Assembly (NCBI RefSeq): GCF_000815105.2
Contig: NZ_CP010310.2
Span: 4,960,001 to 5,024,000 of the forward strand
Reading direction: 5' to 3'
Source: Pandoraea pulmonicola
GTDB lineage: Bacteria > Pseudomonadota > Gammaproteobacteria > Burkholderiales > Burkholderiaceae
Length of the DNA stretch: 64,000 nt
This document shows, one piece after another, positions 63,029-64,000 of this stretch (position 1 is the stretch's first letter; every line of letters begins with the position of its first letter). The notes under the pieces were generated by a model, which saw only the letters and a list, made by a program, of their open reading frames with translations, was not told the origin of the DNA and ran no database searches. A program made the translations under genes and the position numbers.

Positions 63029-64000
63029 TCAAGCACCGCGGCGCGCCTTGGCGCTGTGCGGCATCCATCGCAACGTCAGCGCCCAGCAAGCCAACGCCGC
63101 CAGACTCACGAGCGCGCCCAGCACGCACACGCCCGTCCACCCGAATGCCGCGAAGGTGGCCGTCGCGGCAACCGCGCCCAGCCCGCTGCCGGTCGCGTAG
63201 AACAGCATGTACGCACCGACGAGTCGGCTCGGCGCATCGGTGCGCGCCGCGAAGATCAGGCTTTGATTCGTCACGTGAATGGCCTGGCCGGCGAGATCGA
63301 GCAGCAACACCCCGAGCACCAACCAGCCCAGCGACGCATGCAGCCCGGCCAGCGGCAGCCATGAGAGCGTGAGCAGAATCAACGCCGCGCCTGTCGTGCG
63401 CTGCGCCCAACCGCGGTCCGCCCAATACCCGGCACGCGCCGCCGCCAGCGCCCCCGCGGCGCCGACCAGTCCGAATGCGCCGATCGTCGTGTGCGAGAAG
63501 TGGAACGGCGCAGCGGACAGCGGCAGCACCAGCGCACTCCAGAAAATGCTGAACGCCATGAACATCAGCAGGGCAATGGCGCCACGAATCTGCAAGGTGC
63601 GCTCCTCGCGCAACAGCTCGAACATGGAGCGCAGCAACACGACATATCGCTGACGCGACGAAGAGGTCCCTTGACGCGGCAACGTGCGCCACAGCACGGC
63701 GCCGAGAACGAGCATCGCCAGCGCCGAGGCCAGATACACGCCACGCCATCCCGCGATGTCCGCGACGCCGCCCGCCATCACGCGCGCCAACAGCAGGCCG
63801 ACCACCACACCACCCTGCGTCGCGCCGACGACGCGTCCGCGCTCGTGCTCGCCCGCCGTACTCGACGCATAGGCGATGAGGCCCTGCGTCATGGCCGTGC
63901 CCAACATGCCGACCAGCGTCATACCGAGCAGCAGCGCCAGCGCCGAGGTCGCCACCGACACCCACAGCAGGCTGATCGTCAGCAAGCCCAGTTGAACGAG
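63029..64000 (-). CDS. MFS transporter, partial (N-terminus outside window)
   Basis: At least 323 codons on the minus strand, running off the right edge. The visible part starts with LVQLGLLTISLLWVSV and covers about nine membrane helices. Motifs include AGEHERGRVVGATQGGVVVG and GFGLVGAAGALAAARAGYWA-like sequence near helix 7 (AFGLVGAAGALAAARAGYWA), as in the MFS gene at 43412. Substrate unknown. It is convergent with the DUF2894 gene. Confidence 0.8.
   Translation of the reverse strand, partial: LVQLGLLTISLLWVSVATSALALLLGMTLVGMLGTAMTQGLIAYASSTAGEHERGRVVGATQGGVVVGLLLARVMAGGVADIAGWRGVYLASALAMLVLGAVLWRTLPRQGTSSSRQRYVVLLRSMFELLREERTLQIRGAIALLMFMAFSIFWSALVLPLSAAPFHFSHTTIGAFGLVGAAGALAAARAGYWADRGWAQRTTGAALILLTLSWLPLAGLHASLGWLVLGVLLLDLAGQAIHVTNQSLIFAARTDAPSRLVGAYMLFYATGSGLGAVAATATFAAFGWTGVCVLGALVSLAALACWALTLRWMPHSAKARRGA

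Overview
The window is high-GC chromosomal DNA of a beta-proteobacterium. The gene content (DUF3348/DUF802/OmpA/DUF2894 operon, DUF4148 protein, many LysR regulators, YeiH-type exporter, mms genes) points to Burkholderiaceae. Pandoraea or a close relative is my best guess, inferred from gene content and not proven. No rRNA genes, CRISPR array or intact insertion sequence were seen. One tRNA-Gly(CCC) is present.

Left third (1-24550): a GntR regulator with a nearby perfect operator-like palindrome and a MurA paralogue; a coupled AraC-type response regulator and 7TMR hybrid kinase; an MHS transporter, small dimeric-barrel protein and LysR regulator; a candidate sigma-54 promoter before two small hypothetical genes; an O-antigen ligase and glycosyltransferase pair; a YeiH-type exporter; an HCCA isomerase-like protein; a GDSL esterase; a complete yfiR-yfiN-yfiB c-di-GMP module on the minus strand; and, divergent from it, a PAS-GGDEF-EAL protein whose cyclase motif is degenerate. 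Class III alcohol dehydrogenase (frmA) and an SH3b protein follow.

Middle (24551-50024): an APC permease behind a long non-coding stretch with a 23-bp hairpin, a cupin, the KefF-KefC potassium efflux pair, two small hypotheticals around a LysR gene, a ferritin-like protein, a DUF4148 protein, an ArsR-SRPBCC pair with a probably leaderless ArsR mRNA, a bestrophin-like channel, a substrate-binding protein-mmsA-mmsB operon divergent from a LysR gene, a LysR/MFS divergent pair, arylamine N-acetyltransferase, GFA and glyoxalase proteins, a ZapE-like ATPase, a LysE exporter and a HAD phosphatase.

Accessory segment (50025-54765): lower GC, small hypothetical genes, an IS-like inverted repeat, and an unusual 307-residue protein with paired repeats and an AT-hook-like basic patch. 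It ends at tRNA-Gly.

Right end (54766-64000): tRNA-Gly, a TetR/MFS efflux pair, and then the most interesting part. Three 166-bp tandem repeats each encode a 35-residue hydrophobic peptide with a strong ribosome binding site. Divergent from them is a tightly overlapping four-gene operon (DUF3348, DUF802, MotB/OmpA-like, DUF2894). Its second and third products look like a MotA/ExbB-type channel with a very long repeat-built cytoplasmic tail and a MotB-type partner that keeps the ion-binding aspartate. This is the architecture of ZorA/ZorB-like rotary motors. A partial MFS gene closes the window.
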